Below are positions 45,952-55,445 of a DNA stretch of 64,000 nt, piece after piece; the first letter of the stretch is position 1; each line of letters begins with the position of its first letter. Position numbers and translations under genes: made by a program. Source of the DNA: an uncultured Roseiflexaceae bacterium (GTDB lineage Bacteria > Chloroflexota > Chloroflexia > Chloroflexales > Roseiflexaceae). The notes below the pieces were generated by a model. It did not search any database, was not told the DNA's origin, and saw only the letters and a program-made list of their open reading frames with translations. The stretch is taken from positions 1 through 64,000 of the forward strand of contig CALKHR010000033.1 of assembly GCA_937988885.1 (NCBI GenBank). The letters are read 5' to 3'.

Positions 45952-46010
45952 TTGGGGAAGAAAAGCGCATCGGCAACCTCAGCGCCCGTCGCTACGGGCA
46001 ACTGCCGTCG
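45952..46010 (+). repeat. Downstream repeat copy 2 (GCCCGTCGCT box)
   Basis: GGGGAAGAAAAGCGCA (45954-45969) followed by the hairpin GCCCGTCGCTACGGG (45984-45998) and CTGCCGTCG, in the same order as at 34395-34450. Both copies begin shortly after a gene end. Confidence 0.5.
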
Positions 46011-46102
46011 TGTTCAACGTTTCCGCATGGATGGGGCAAAACGCGCGCCATCCTACAGGCAGCCCACCGATGGCGCAGCGATTCCATTTTTCCACAAACA
46101 CA

Positions 46103-46137
46103 ATGACGACGGACTGCTGCACGCAGTCCATCGTCAT
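46103..46137. terminator. 35-nt hairpin, family member C
   Basis: ATGACGACGGACTGC/GCAGTCCATCGTCAT with a short loop, between convergent genes. Same length and similar sequence (on the opposite strand) as the hairpins at 14034 and 37744. Confidence 0.7.
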
Positions 46138-46205
46138 CGTAAAACGGACAGTACCTTCACAACAAGCGTAACGAATGGCGAATACGCCGAGCAGCGAAAG
46201 CTCCG

Positions 46206-46862
46206 CTAGCGGCCCTGCGACTGGCGGCTGAAACGATTCTCCGTGCCATTGCGCAAGCGCTGGATATTCTCGCGGTGCAAATACACAATCAGCACCACCG
46301 CGGCCCAAATAAACACCGCATACGCCAGCGGCAACTGCCCCTGCACAAGCTGCACGATGCTCAGCACCAGCACCACCGCAGCTGCTGTGAGCGACCCCAC
46401 CGACGAGAAGCGCGTAATCGCAAACGCGATCACCCAGCCGACCACACCTAACAACATCAGCAGCGGCGCGATCGCCAGCAGCACCCCGCCGCTGGTCGCC
46501 ACCGCCTTGCCGCCCTTGAACGACAAATACAGCGGATACGTATGCCCAAGGATGGCCGACAAGCCCACCAACACCACCGCAAGCGGCGGCAGCGGCGCAC
46601 CCTGCGACAAGCTCAACAACTCGTGGAGGTGCAGCGCCACAAACGTTGGCAGCCACCCCTTCCCGATATCGCCGGTGATCGCCATCAGGAACGCCCCAAA
46701 GCCACAATTGCGCCACACATTCGCTCCGCCGATATTGCCGCTCCCAACCTTGCGCAGATCAACGCCGTAAAGCTTCGCCACCAAGAAGCTAAACGGAATC
46801 GAACCGACCAGATACGCAACAAGCATCAGCACCGCAGTAGGCACCATCCACGAACCGAACAT
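46206..46862 (-). CDS. plsY: Acyl-phosphate:glycerol-3-phosphate acyltransferase PlsY
   Basis: A 218-residue membrane enzyme with five or so helices. It has the three PlsY motifs: VGSGNIGGANVWR, GDIGKGWLPT and GHTYPLYLSFKGGKAVATSGG. PlsY transfers the acyl group of acyl phosphate (made by PlsX) to glycerol-3-phosphate, the first step of phospholipid synthesis. GGAGGGG precedes ATG 46862; the frame is open further upstream but the hydrophobic start fits here. The ketopantoate-reductase-like gene lies upstream on the same strand. Confidence 0.93.
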   Translation of the reverse strand: MFGSWMVPTAVLMLVAYLVGSIPFSFLVAKLYGVDLRKVGSGNIGGANVWRNCGFGAFLMAITGDIGKGWLPTFVALHLHELLSLSQGAPLPPLAVVLVGLSAILGHTYPLYLSFKGGKAVATSGGVLLAIAPLLMLLGVVGWVIAFAITRFSSVGSLTAAAVVLVLSIVQLVQGQLPLAYAVFIWAAVVLIVYLHRENIQRLRNGTENRFSRQSQGR

Positions 46863-46946
46863 ATCCCCTCCATGAGACATATTGGGCACAAGCGCCCCCG
46901 CAATAGGGGACACCTGTGCCCACATCCGATAGCTCACCAGCCAGCG

Positions 46947-48011
46947 CTACACACTACTGCGTGACTGTTCGAGCAATTGCCGCTCTGCAATCGTATCGAG
47001 CAAACGCTCCGGCTTGTGGCGATACACATCCCAAGGGATCGTCCCCTGCGCGATCGACGAAAGTGCATCCCATAAGCCCTGGTTCACTGGCGCGGATATT
47101 CCGTTCTCATGCGCCGTACGCGCCACCGCCCCGTATAAAAACGCGCCCTCGGAGCGGTGGTTGCCCTTCTTGAGATCCAAATGCAACGAAGGCGGCTTGC
47201 CGCCTCGACCATTGGCGATCTTCTTGCGCAGCACCATCGTCACCAAGGCGCTCGGCGCGATACGCATAAACGCGGCGAGCAACGCCGCCGGGTAGCGAGG
47301 CAGATTGATCGGACGGATGCCCAGCCGATCCATCACCTGCAACACCTCCAGCGTGCCAGCCCGCTCCAGCGCCGCCAGGCGCCGATCCGCGTACACCGCC
47401 TCCACCGACATGTCGAGAATGGCCGCAGTTGCGTTCCCCAACATGTTCAGCATTGCCTTCGACCACTTGAGCGAGCGGTAATCGCTGTACGTGCGAGTGA
47501 GGAACCCAGCGCTTCGCAGCATATCGGCCAACTGCTCAAGGTCCGGGCGTGGCGTCAGGCTCGCCAGCCCGATGCCGCCCTCCTTCGTGACCATGATTCG
47601 CCCCGGGCCATCGACCTCGACCGACGTTGTGATCGCGCCGCTGATCACCCGTTCGCGACCGAATCGCTCCACCAGGAGTTCCTCATTGCCGATTCCATTT
47701 TGAAGCGTCAGAACGGCTTTGGGGCGCAGCGCTTCGAGCGTGGGGAGTGCCGAAACGGTGTCGTACCCCTTCACACACAAGATCGCGAGATCTGGATCGC
47801 CGCCTCGCCGATCCAACTCAGCAGGATCGGAGATGACCGTGAGCGGCTGGCCGATCTCCCAATCGCCGGCTTGCAAAAGACGCACTCCACGTTGTGTGAT
47901 CGCCGCAGCAGTCGAAGGTCGTGCTAGGAGAACAGTCGGTTCCGACGTTCGTGCTAATCGCCCTGCGACGAGCAACCCAATTGCACCTGCACCAACGACA
48001 ACAGTTGTCAC
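46947..48011 (-). CDS. Ketopantoate reductase family protein (ApbA/PanE)
   Basis: A 354-residue protein. The NADP motif is VVVGAGAIGLLVAGRLA at the N-terminus. LAILCVKGYDT, TLQNGIGNEE and GAITTSVEVDGPG are the characteristic PanE segments, and the catalytic Lys region is LKWSKAMLNMLGN. It is longer than E. coli PanE (303 residues) and has a C-terminal addition, so a related hydroxy-acid reductase activity is possible. The start is GTG 48011 with GAGGAG upstream. Confidence 0.85.
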   Translation of the reverse strand: MTTVVVGAGAIGLLVAGRLARTSEPTVLLARPSTAAAITQRGVRLLQAGDWEIGQPLTVISDPAELDRRGGDPDLAILCVKGYDTVSALPTLEALRPKAVLTLQNGIGNEELLVERFGRERVISGAITTSVEVDGPGRIMVTKEGGIGLASLTPRPDLEQLADMLRSAGFLTRTYSDYRSLKWSKAMLNMLGNATAAILDMSVEAVYADRRLAALERAGTLEVLQVMDRLGIRPINLPRYPAALLAAFMRIAPSALVTMVLRKKIANGRGGKPPSLHLDLKKGNHRSEGAFLYGAVARTAHENGISAPVNQGLWDALSSIAQGTIPWDVYRHKPERLLDTIAERQLLEQSRSSV

Positions 48012-48202
48012 ACTTGCGCTCCTCTTTGAAACGGCTTCGTTGCGCTATTATAGCATTTCTCGCTTTTTCTGAAAGTTGGGGGAACGGCGCAGAATGCTCA
48101 GGCCACGACTGTGCTGCCGCAGGCGAAAACAGCTTTTTATAACAACTACCGGCTACCAGTTCGCAGGGACAAACGCTGTGGAAAAGAAGAGAAAAAAAGA
48201 AG

Positions 48203-48245
48203 CATCTGGGCGGTGGGTGAGGGAGAAAGAGAGACCGCCCAGATG
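48203..48245 (-). terminator. Terminator of the sigma factor gene
   Basis: Stem CATCTGGGCGGT/ACCGCCCAGATG followed on the - strand by CTTCTTTTTTT, 19 bases past the stop at 48264. Confidence 0.9.
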
Positions 48246-48263
48246 CCCGGAGGAGGGGGAGAT

Positions 48264-48809
48264 TTATGCCACGTTTGCGGATAGACGACGCGCCAAAGAC
48301 TGAATGCCTCGGTGTTGCAGCGCCTTGACCGAACCCTCGGTGCGCCCAAGCCTTTGCGCGACCTCCTGCACCGACATATCGGCCATGAAGCGCAGGCGAA
48401 TCACCTGCCGCTGCTCATCGGTGAGGTCGTCTAGCACGCGGTTCAATTCTTCGTGATCCAGTCGAACATCGACGGTGGTATCGGGGCCGTCGCAGGTACC
48501 GCTCCAAGCTTCTAACGGCACTTGTTGGCGGTTGCGGCGGCGGCGAATCATATCGACGGTACGATCGTGTGCGATACGGTACAACCAGGCTGAGATCGGC
48601 CAACCGCGATCTTCGTAGCGCTCCATACCTTCGAGCATCCGCAAGAACACCTCAGCTTGTAGATCTTCGGCCAGTTCAGCCTCGCCGATGCGGAAGTAGA
48701 TGTAGCGATAAATCGCTGCTGAGTAGCGCTCGTAGATGGCTGTGAATGCATACTGATCGCCAGCCTTGGCCCGCAAGACCAGCTCGGAATCGCTGATGTT
48801 TGAGAACAT
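48264..48809 (-). CDS. ECF-type RNA polymerase sigma factor
   Basis: A 181-residue sigma-70 family factor with region 2 (about 10-85: FTAIYERYSAAIYRYIYFRIG, AEVFLRMLEGME, then WLYRIAHDRTVDMIRRRR) and region 4 (about 120-178: LTDEQRQVIRLRFMADMS and VAQRLGRTEGSVKALQHRG). No region 1 or 3. No anti-sigma gene is adjacent; the gene has its own terminator and is divergent from pcm. AGGAAGG precedes ATG 48809. Target promoters cannot be told from sequence. Confidence 0.92.
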   Translation of the reverse strand: MFSNISDSELVLRAKAGDQYAFTAIYERYSAAIYRYIYFRIGEAELAEDLQAEVFLRMLEGMERYEDRGWPISAWLYRIAHDRTVDMIRRRRNRQQVPLEAWSGTCDGPDTTVDVRLDHEELNRVLDDLTDEQRQVIRLRFMADMSVQEVAQRLGRTEGSVKALQHRGIQSLARRLSANVA

Positions 48810-48945
48810 TGGGCCCTTCCTGGTCTAGCCGCAACAGACGGCTCAAACGAATACACGCATATACAAACTGCCCTGAGTATATCAAGTGCTGGCTACCATT
48901 TCATTACCAGAATGTGTGCAAAATGGCACGACATATACTCGTATT

Positions 48946-48976
48946 TTGATTGCGAATCGGACAGAGCGGGTATAAT
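48946..48976 (+). promoter_or_regulatory. Promoter of pcm
   Basis: A perfect TATAAT at 48971-48976, 23 bases before ATG 48999. The -35 candidates are TTGATT (48946-48951, spacing 19) and TTGCGA (48950-48955, spacing 15). Confidence 0.65.
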
Positions 48977-48998
48977 AGTGCCACTAAGGAGGCATGGC

Positions 48999-49655
48999 AT
49001 GAAGTTCGATCAAGCGCGCCAGTCGATGGTAGAGACTCAGTTGGCTGCTCGGGGTATCTACGACGAGCGGGTGCTCGATGCTATGGCGCAGGTTCCTCGG
49101 CATTTGTTTGTGCCCGATGAGTGGCAGGTACACGCGTACGACGATCGGGCGCTGCCGATTGCGGTGGGTCAGACGATCTCGCAGCCCTATGTTGTGGCGC
49201 TGATGGCCCAAGCGCTGATGTTGAAGGGCGATGAGCGTCTGCTGGAGGTCGGCACTGGATCGGGGTACGCGGCGGCGGTGTTGAGCTTGTTGGTGCAGGA
49301 GGTGTACACGGTCGAGCGCAAGCCCGAACTTGCATCGAGCGCCGAGCAACGCCTGCGTTCACTGGGGTATCATAATGTGCACGTGATCGAGGGCGATGGT
49401 TCGGCTGGTCTGCCCGCCTACGCGCCGTTCGACGCGATCTCGGTGGCGGCGGCCTCGCCGTGGGCGCCCAAGCCGCTGCGCGAGCAACTCGCCAATGGTG
49501 GCCGTATGGTCATCCCGGTGGGTGGTCGCGCCGAGCAGTTGTTGTTGCGCCAAATTCGCCGAGATCACATGATCTCGACCGAGCGCCTGAACGGTGTGCG
49601 TTTTGTGCCGCTCGTGGGGGCACACGCCTGGGAGCCGCGCAGCAATGAGCAATAA
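48999..49655 (+). CDS. pcm: Protein-L-isoaspartate O-methyltransferase
   Basis: A 218-residue methyltransferase. It has the N-terminal MVETQLAARGIYDERVLDAM, the PCMT signature DRALPIAVGQTISQPYVVA and the SAM motif LLEVGTGSGYAAAVL. It methylates isoaspartyl residues so that damaged proteins can be repaired. AAGGAGG sits six bases before ATG 48999; the longer frame from 48912 runs through the promoter and is rejected. The M50 gene starts about 35 bases later. Confidence 0.94.
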   Translation: MKFDQARQSMVETQLAARGIYDERVLDAMAQVPRHLFVPDEWQVHAYDDRALPIAVGQTISQPYVVALMAQALMLKGDERLLEVGTGSGYAAAVLSLLVQEVYTVERKPELASSAEQRLRSLGYHNVHVIEGDGSAGLPAYAPFDAISVAAASPWAPKPLREQLANGGRMVIPVGGRAEQLLLRQIRRDHMISTERLNGVRFVPLVGAHAWEPRSNEQ

Positions 49656-49689
49656 GAACCGCTCGCCGAGAGAAGAAAGCTAACGCCAT

Positions 49690-50340
49690 ATGAACCCTTT
49701 GAATGTCTCACCAGAGCAGGCGTTTCAGGGCAAAACAAACGATAATTTTGAATTGTTGAAGGCGTGGGCTGGCACAACGCTGGCTTATGCTATCCTGATT
49801 ACGGGTGCTCAGGTGCTCGATCCCCTTTTCCTGACAGCACTGTGGATTTCGGGAGTGGTGTGTGGCCTAGCCTTTGTGTTGCACGAGCTCGCCCACCGTG
49901 TGGTCGCGCGGCGATACGGGGCGCAGGCGCACTTCCTCGCCAATAACGGTATGCTGCTGATGTCGATCGCAATATCGTTTATGGGCGTGTTCATTGCGGC
50001 TCCCGGTGCGGTTTGGCATCGCGGCTACCTGACCAAGCAGCAGGGCGGCTTGATCGCGCTGGCTGGCCCGGTGACGAATATGGTGCTCTCGCTGATCTTT
50101 TTGGCGCTTTGGGTGCTGTTAAACCCAGCGCCAGGTGTCTTGTTAGTGCTGTTGAGTACTGGTTTTCACCTCAATGCTTGGATCGGCCTGTTTAATATGA
50201 TCCCGGCTGGCCCGTTCGATGGCGCAAAGGTGCTCAATTGGAGCGTGCCTGTGTTCGGCGTGACTGTGCTGGTTGGTGTGGTATTGGCGCTCTTGTTCAA
50301 CGATACACGGGTGTATATGTTGATCAACTGGCTGCACTAG
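49690..50340 (+). CDS. M50-like site-2-type membrane protease
   Basis: A 216-residue protein with about six membrane helices. The zinc-binding motif HELAH is at 65-69 inside a helix, and NMIPAGPFDGAKV near 169-181 carries the third ligand Asp. There is no PDZ or CBS domain. Such compact M50 proteins include archaeal and chloroplast-like metalloproteases; substrates are unknown. Weak ribosome site before ATG 49690. It lies on the same strand as pcm. Confidence 0.85.
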   Translation: MNPLNVSPEQAFQGKTNDNFELLKAWAGTTLAYAILITGAQVLDPLFLTALWISGVVCGLAFVLHELAHRVVARRYGAQAHFLANNGMLLMSIAISFMGVFIAAPGAVWHRGYLTKQQGGLIALAGPVTNMVLSLIFLALWVLLNPAPGVLLVLLSTGFHLNAWIGLFNMIPAGPFDGAKVLNWSVPVFGVTVLVGVVLALLFNDTRVYMLINWLH

Positions 50341-50358
50341 TTGTGAGGGTGCTACCTC

Positions 50359-50601
50359 GTGATCGGCGCACAAGTCCATCCTGGCTGGTGCACGGTGCTG
50401 CGTAGCCGAGAGGCTGGCCCAGAACAACGGGAGCCGACACTGCGGTTGGTTGTTTCCCCCATCCCAATACTGCTTTCACAAGCGTGGGCTTGTGGGTTGT
50501 TGATTGCGATTTTCTATCTGATTCTCCTCGTTGTGGATGCGATTTGTCGATGCTTTCGCGATTGGTCGCGAGGCATGTCTGTGTATGATGAAGGAGCATA
50601 A
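50359..50601 (+). CDS. Possible small membrane protein (80 aa)
   Basis: A GTG-initiated frame fills the gap between the M50 gene (18 bases after its stop) and gnd (stop two bases before its start). It has one convincing hydrophobic segment (about 34-60: ILLSQAWACGLLIAIFYLIL). The spacing is operon-like, but there is no clear ribosome site, the N-terminal 30 residues are unremarkable, and a possible TATGAT for gnd lies within it. It may be only the gnd leader. Confidence 0.3.
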   Translation: MIGAQVHPGWCTVLRSREAGPEQREPTLRLVVSPIPILLSQAWACGLLIAIFYLILLVVDAICRCFRDWSRGMSVYDEGA

Positions 50602-50603
50602 CC

Positions 50604-51506
<903 letters not shown>

Positions 51507-51524
51507 GCGATCGTTGGTTGGTTT

Positions 51525-51561
51525 GTGGCTCTTTGTTCGCGTTTGGCGAGCAGAGAGCCAC
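51525..51561. terminator. Bidirectional terminator between gnd and the iron alcohol dehydrogenase
   Basis: GTGGCTCT..TTCGC pairs with GCGAGCAGAGAGCCAC across a short loop, between convergent genes. Confidence 0.8.
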
Positions 51562-51568
51562 ATTGCGT

Positions 51569-52675
51569 TTAAAGCATATGACGCAGCAATTCGAGCACTT
51601 CATCCTGATTGTGGGTGCTGGCGGTGGCGCTCGCGATCGCTGGCAGGTCGTGTTCGGTGATGTTGTAGGCGCTCAGGCGGTACGGCAGATCCAAGCGGCG
51701 GATTAGGTCGCCCACGGCATCGGCGGCGAAGAGTGCGGCGTCGAGCGGGTCGTCTTGGGCGGTGCTGGGCGAGATGGCGCGGGCGATGGTGGCGAGCGCG
51801 GTGGTGTGGCGCCGAGCGTAGGCGCGCATCACGTGCGGCAGCGTGATGCAGGAGGTGATGCCGTGTGGCACGTTGTAGGTCGCGCCGATGCGTCGCCCGA
51901 TGTTGTGGCTGATGCCCATGGCGACGTTGTACGCGCCGAAGAAGCTCATCCACGAGGCGAGTTGAAGTTCGGTGCGCACGTTGAGGTCGTCGGGGCGCTG
52001 TTTGCTGCGCGGCAGGTTGGTGAACAGCCGTCGGATAGCTTCGAGCGCCAGCACATCGTTGATCGGGTGGATGCCGGGCGCGTAGATCGTCTCGACGGCG
52101 TGATCGAGCGAGCGGATGCCCGAGGAGAGCCACAGTTGCATTGGTGTGGCGAGCGTCAGTCCCGCATCGAGGATGACGACGCGCGGCGCGATGTGAATGT
52201 CGGAGATGGTGGATTTAGTGTTGCGCTGCTCGTCGGTGATGCCCGCGTGGTGCGAAAATTCGGCTGCTGAGAGCGTGGTAGGCAACGCGATCTGCGGCAG
52301 ATACACGCCTCGTTCGCGAGACAACTCCATCGCGATCGCTTTGGAGGCATCGATCGGGCTGCCACCGCCAACGCTGATCAGGATGTCGGCGTCGAGCGCG
52401 CGGGCGGCCTCGACACCAGCGGCGATGGTGCTCGATGGCGCGTGCTGTCGGATGCTCGCGAAGGTTCCGGCGTGCAGCGAACCGAGCGCTTGGCTCACGC
52501 TCGCGATCACATCGGTTTTGGTGGCCAGACTAGAGCCTGTGATGATCAGCGCGCGCACAGCCCCCAAGCGGATCACTTCTTCGGGTAGTTGGGAGAGGCT
52601 GCCGACGCCATAAATAACCCGTTCTTGTGGGAGAAATGTGTACTCGCCTTGTAACAGATCTGGTGAAGATGCCAT
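51569..52675 (-). CDS. Iron-containing alcohol dehydrogenase (maleylacetate-reductase-like)
   Basis: A 368-residue enzyme of the Fe-ADH superfamily. It has VIYGVGSLSQLPEEVIRLG, the dinucleotide motif ISVGGGSPIDASKAIA, the metal region SSGIRSLDHAVE and NVPHGITSCITLPHVMR near the second half. The pattern is closer to maleylacetate reductases than to glycerol or butanol dehydrogenases, but no ring-cleavage genes are near, so the substrate is uncertain. AGGAGG five bases upstream fixes ATG 52675; the frame continues to 52738. Confidence 0.85.
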   Translation of the reverse strand: MASSPDLLQGEYTFLPQERVIYGVGSLSQLPEEVIRLGAVRALIITGSSLATKTDVIASVSQALGSLHAGTFASIRQHAPSSTIAAGVEAARALDADILISVGGGSPIDASKAIAMELSRERGVYLPQIALPTTLSAAEFSHHAGITDEQRNTKSTISDIHIAPRVVILDAGLTLATPMQLWLSSGIRSLDHAVETIYAPGIHPINDVLALEAIRRLFTNLPRSKQRPDDLNVRTELQLASWMSFFGAYNVAMGISHNIGRRIGATYNVPHGITSCITLPHVMRAYARRHTTALATIARAISPSTAQDDPLDAALFAADAVGDLIRRLDLPYRLSAYNITEHDLPAIASATASTHNQDEVLELLRHML

Positions 52676-52722
52676 GGTGCCTCCTAAGTCGATGGATGTG
52701 CTGCGATGTAGAGATGCGTAGG

Positions 52723-54453
52723 TTAACGGGTGGCCCAATCTACTCCGCCGTGGTCGCCAAGCAGATCAATTTTCCGCAGGTCGCTACCATCGCGGTTTGC
52801 TCGGTAGATGCCACCAGCGCCCATCACTGCCATTTGGCTGCCGTCAGGCGAGGCGGCGACGATCGGCAGATCTTCTTCGATGGTGGTGAGGCGTCGCAGC
52901 CCACTTCCATCGCGGTTGATCGTCCAGATATCCCAAGGTAGGCCGTGCGCTTCGGCGGTGGGCGGTTCGAGCAACCCGAGCGCCCATTCGAGCGGTGTGG
53001 TGCGTGGTTGTGTGCCGAGCGGTTGGCCTTGTGCGTCGGTGGCTGGCCCGCCTATCGCGCTGAAGTAGATGCTCTGGCCGTCGGGCGCGATGCGCGGGGC
53101 GTAGAGGCTCTGGAAGGTGCCAAAGTCGATCAGGGTTTGGCCGTTGCTGCCATCGGCGTTGGCGAGCACGAGCGCGAGAGCGAGGCCATCGGCGCTCACC
53201 TGGAGGTAGGCGAGTTGCTGCCCATCGCGCGAGAAGGTCGGGTCGAGGGCGTTGTCGAGCAGTGGTTGCGCGGCGCCGCTGGCGAGATCAACTCGCACCA
53301 GTTGCAGTTTGCGCTGGGTGGCGCCGTTGGTGGTGGTGCTGCTGTTGTTGGCCACCACGATGCTGTTCCCATCGGGCGACCACGCGGCGATGCCGAGCAG
53401 CCCTGGATTGGGCTTCCAGACCGAGCGCACATCCGAGCCATCGAAGTTCATCACCAGCAACTCGGAGCTTGGGAGCAGTTGTTCTGTGTTCGCGGAGGGC
53501 TGCGTCAGCGTCACGAAGGCGATCCGCTGGCCGTCGGGCGAGAGTGCGGGGTATTGCGCGTGCGTCTCGCCTTGGTAGTTGGTCAGTTGGTAGAGCGTGC
53601 CGTTGCCGTCGCTGCGCCAGATGTTGCCGCCACGGGCGAAGATCAGAGGTGGCAGCGGCTCGTTGGATTCGGGCACGGCTTGCGCCTGGCTAGACGATGG
53701 CATTTGTGCGGCGTCGATCTGCCCGAAGGTGCGCAGGTAGTTGACGAGTTGCCAGATCTGCTCGTCGCTGAGGCGCTTGCCCCAAGCGGGCATAGCAGTG
53801 CCGGGGAAGCCATCCCTGATCCAGAGGAAGATCTGGCCGTCGGTGTGCTTTCCGGCGGGCATATGCTCGGCGAAATCGGAGGGGCGCGGGTTGAGACCAG
53901 CCGCCAGCGGCCCATCGCCACGACCGCCATCGCCGTGACAACTCGCGCAGTTGGCCTGGTAGAGCTGTTGCCCGGCTGCGAAGGAGATCGCATCGGTGCG
54001 CAGGGGGTTGAGCGGCCCGCCAGCCTCGCCCGGTGCGCCGATGGCGACTGCGAAGCTGAGTTGCGTTGGCGCACGGTCGGCGCGGCTGAGCAGCGTCTGA
54101 ACCTGCCAGGTGCCGACCATCGAGAAGAACGCCCCTTGCACGCGGTAGCGCCCCGGCTCAACACGCTCGGCGGTGGTCTCGATCAGCCCCATATCCATAT
54201 CGGTCATGGTGAAGCGCAGTTGCAACGCGTCGAGCTCGATCGGCGCGCCACTGCTATCTTCCACATGCAGATCGATCGTGCGTTGGCCCAGCGCCGCCTC
54301 ATCGAGTTGAAGCGTCACCACAACATCATCGACCTGTTTGGTCTGCCGCAACACATCGACATCCGTGGTGCGCTCGCTGTAGAAATAGATCCCAAACGCG
54401 ATCGCTGCTGCTACGACGACGATCCCCAGCAGCACTACCTGCCAGCGACGCAT
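52723..54453 (-). CDS. FixH/YtkA-like - cytochrome c - PD40 beta-propeller fusion
   Basis: A 576-residue secreted or membrane-anchored protein. It has an N-terminal membrane helix (about 5-26), a FixH/YtkA/CopC-like beta domain (about 38-135), and a class I cytochrome c with CASCH near 168-172 and an axial Met in GTAMPAWG near 222. Four to six PD40/WD40-like blades follow (about 275-576), with repeats of the form YPALSPDGQRIAF, IAAWSPDGNSIVV, PRIAPDGQSIYF and AASPDGSQMAV. AAGGAG precedes ATG 54453. The propeller may bind a partner while the heme passes electrons. The glutaminyl cyclase gene follows upstream on the same strand. Confidence 0.82.
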   Translation of the reverse strand: MRRWQVVLLGIVVVAAAIAFGIYFYSERTTDVDVLRQTKQVDDVVVTLQLDEAALGQRTIDLHVEDSSGAPIELDALQLRFTMTDMDMGLIETTAERVEPGRYRVQGAFFSMVGTWQVQTLLSRADRAPTQLSFAVAIGAPGEAGGPLNPLRTDAISFAAGQQLYQANCASCHGDGGRGDGPLAAGLNPRPSDFAEHMPAGKHTDGQIFLWIRDGFPGTAMPAWGKRLSDEQIWQLVNYLRTFGQIDAAQMPSSSQAQAVPESNEPLPPLIFARGGNIWRSDGNGTLYQLTNYQGETHAQYPALSPDGQRIAFVTLTQPSANTEQLLPSSELLVMNFDGSDVRSVWKPNPGLLGIAAWSPDGNSIVVANNSSTTTNGATQRKLQLVRVDLASGAAQPLLDNALDPTFSRDGQQLAYLQVSADGLALALVLANADGSNGQTLIDFGTFQSLYAPRIAPDGQSIYFSAIGGPATDAQGQPLGTQPRTTPLEWALGLLEPPTAEAHGLPWDIWTINRDGSGLRRLTTIEEDLPIVAASPDGSQMAVMGAGGIYRANRDGSDLRKIDLLGDHGGVDWATR

Positions 54454-54464
54454 AGCGAACTCCT

Positions 54465-55403
54465 TTAGGGCACAATGCGGATCTCGAACAGTTTCGGCCA
54501 GAGCTTGCCCGTGACGAACAGGCGCTTATTGACCTGATCGTAGGCGATACCGTTGAGCACATCGACTTGGTGTTCTTGGCGATCTTGTTCGCTCAGCAAG
54601 CCACTGAGGCTGATCCAGCCGAGCACATCGCCTGTGGTTGGCGAGATGCGGACGATGACATCGGTTTGCCAGATGTTGGCGTAGATCTCGCCCTCGACGT
54701 ATTCGAGTTCGTTGAGGCGCATCACAGGACCATTGGGGTCGGTCACGGTGATGGTGCGCACGGTGGTGAGCGTTTCGGGATCGAGGAAGAAGATCGTGGC
54801 GGAGCCGTCGCTCATAATCAGGTGCGTGCCGTCGTGCGTGAGGCCCCAACCCTCGGTGAGATAGGAGAAGGTGCCGACCTGCTCGAAGGTGGCTTTGTCG
54901 TAGATGAAGCCGATCTGCGATTGCCAGGTCAGTTGATAGATGCGATCACCGAAGCTGGTGATGCCCTCGCCGAAATGCTGCGAGTCGAGATCGATCGACT
55001 GCACGACTTCGCCTGTTTCGAGTACAACTTTACGTAATGTGGAGCGACCATTCAGGCCGGTGCCCTCGTACAGCCAGCCGTCTTCGTAGATCAAGCCTTG
55101 CGTGAAGGCGTTCGGATCGTGTGGGTAGGTATTGAGCACCTCGTAGCTCGCGATGGGCGGTTGTGGTGGTGATGTGGGGGTGGCGCTCGGCTGCTCAACA
55201 GGAGTGGCGCTCGGCAAACTCGTCTGTACAATCGGCAAACTTACTTGTGGTGTTGTTGTTGTGTTCGGTTGCTTGGGACCGGAGGCTACCCGCGGCCCTT
55301 GCGTGCCACAGGCACACAGTAGCAACACTAGTATCAGCATCAAGGCGTGTCGAACCACTACAACCCCTTTCGCAAACGAAGCCTTTTGTTTCAATTTCAT
55401 CAT
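54465..55403 (-). CDS. Glutaminyl-peptide cyclotransferase lipoprotein
   Basis: A 312-residue lipoprotein. The signal peptide ends at a lipobox (LLLCAC, about 27-32), a Thr/Pro/Ser-rich linker runs to about 85, and a five-bladed propeller follows. Visible motifs of plant/bacterial-type glutamine cyclases are YPHDPNAFTQGLIYEDGWLYEGTG, LNELEYVEGEIYANIW and VLNGIAYD. It forms N-terminal pyroglutamate on exported proteins. Start uncertain among ATGs at 55421, 55403 and 55400. It lies 12 bases before the cytochrome fusion gene and is probably co-transcribed with it. Confidence 0.88.
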   Translation of the reverse strand: MMKLKQKASFAKGVVVVRHALMLILVLLLCACGTQGPRVASGPKQPNTTTTPQVSLPIVQTSLPSATPVEQPSATPTSPPQPPIASYEVLNTYPHDPNAFTQGLIYEDGWLYEGTGLNGRSTLRKVVLETGEVVQSIDLDSQHFGEGITSFGDRIYQLTWQSQIGFIYDKATFEQVGTFSYLTEGWGLTHDGTHLIMSDGSATIFFLDPETLTTVRTITVTDPNGPVMRLNELEYVEGEIYANIWQTDVIVRISPTTGDVLGWISLSGLLSEQDRQEHQVDVLNGIAYDQVNKRLFVTGKLWPKLFEIRIVP

Positions 55404-55445
55404 ACCACTTCTTAGTACCATATGCCGACATTTTCAACGAAATGT

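Noticed and set aside
45979..46716. 245-codon frame on the - strand overlapping plsY
   Set aside because: plsY in the other frame carries all three family motifs; this frame runs through the 46103-46137 hairpin and has no start site.
52945..54468. 507-codon open frame on the + strand
   Set aside because: It is antisense to the cytochrome/PD40 fusion, has the repetitive Arg/Val/Gly composition of GC-driven shadow frames, and no ribosome site. The opposite strand has clear motifs.
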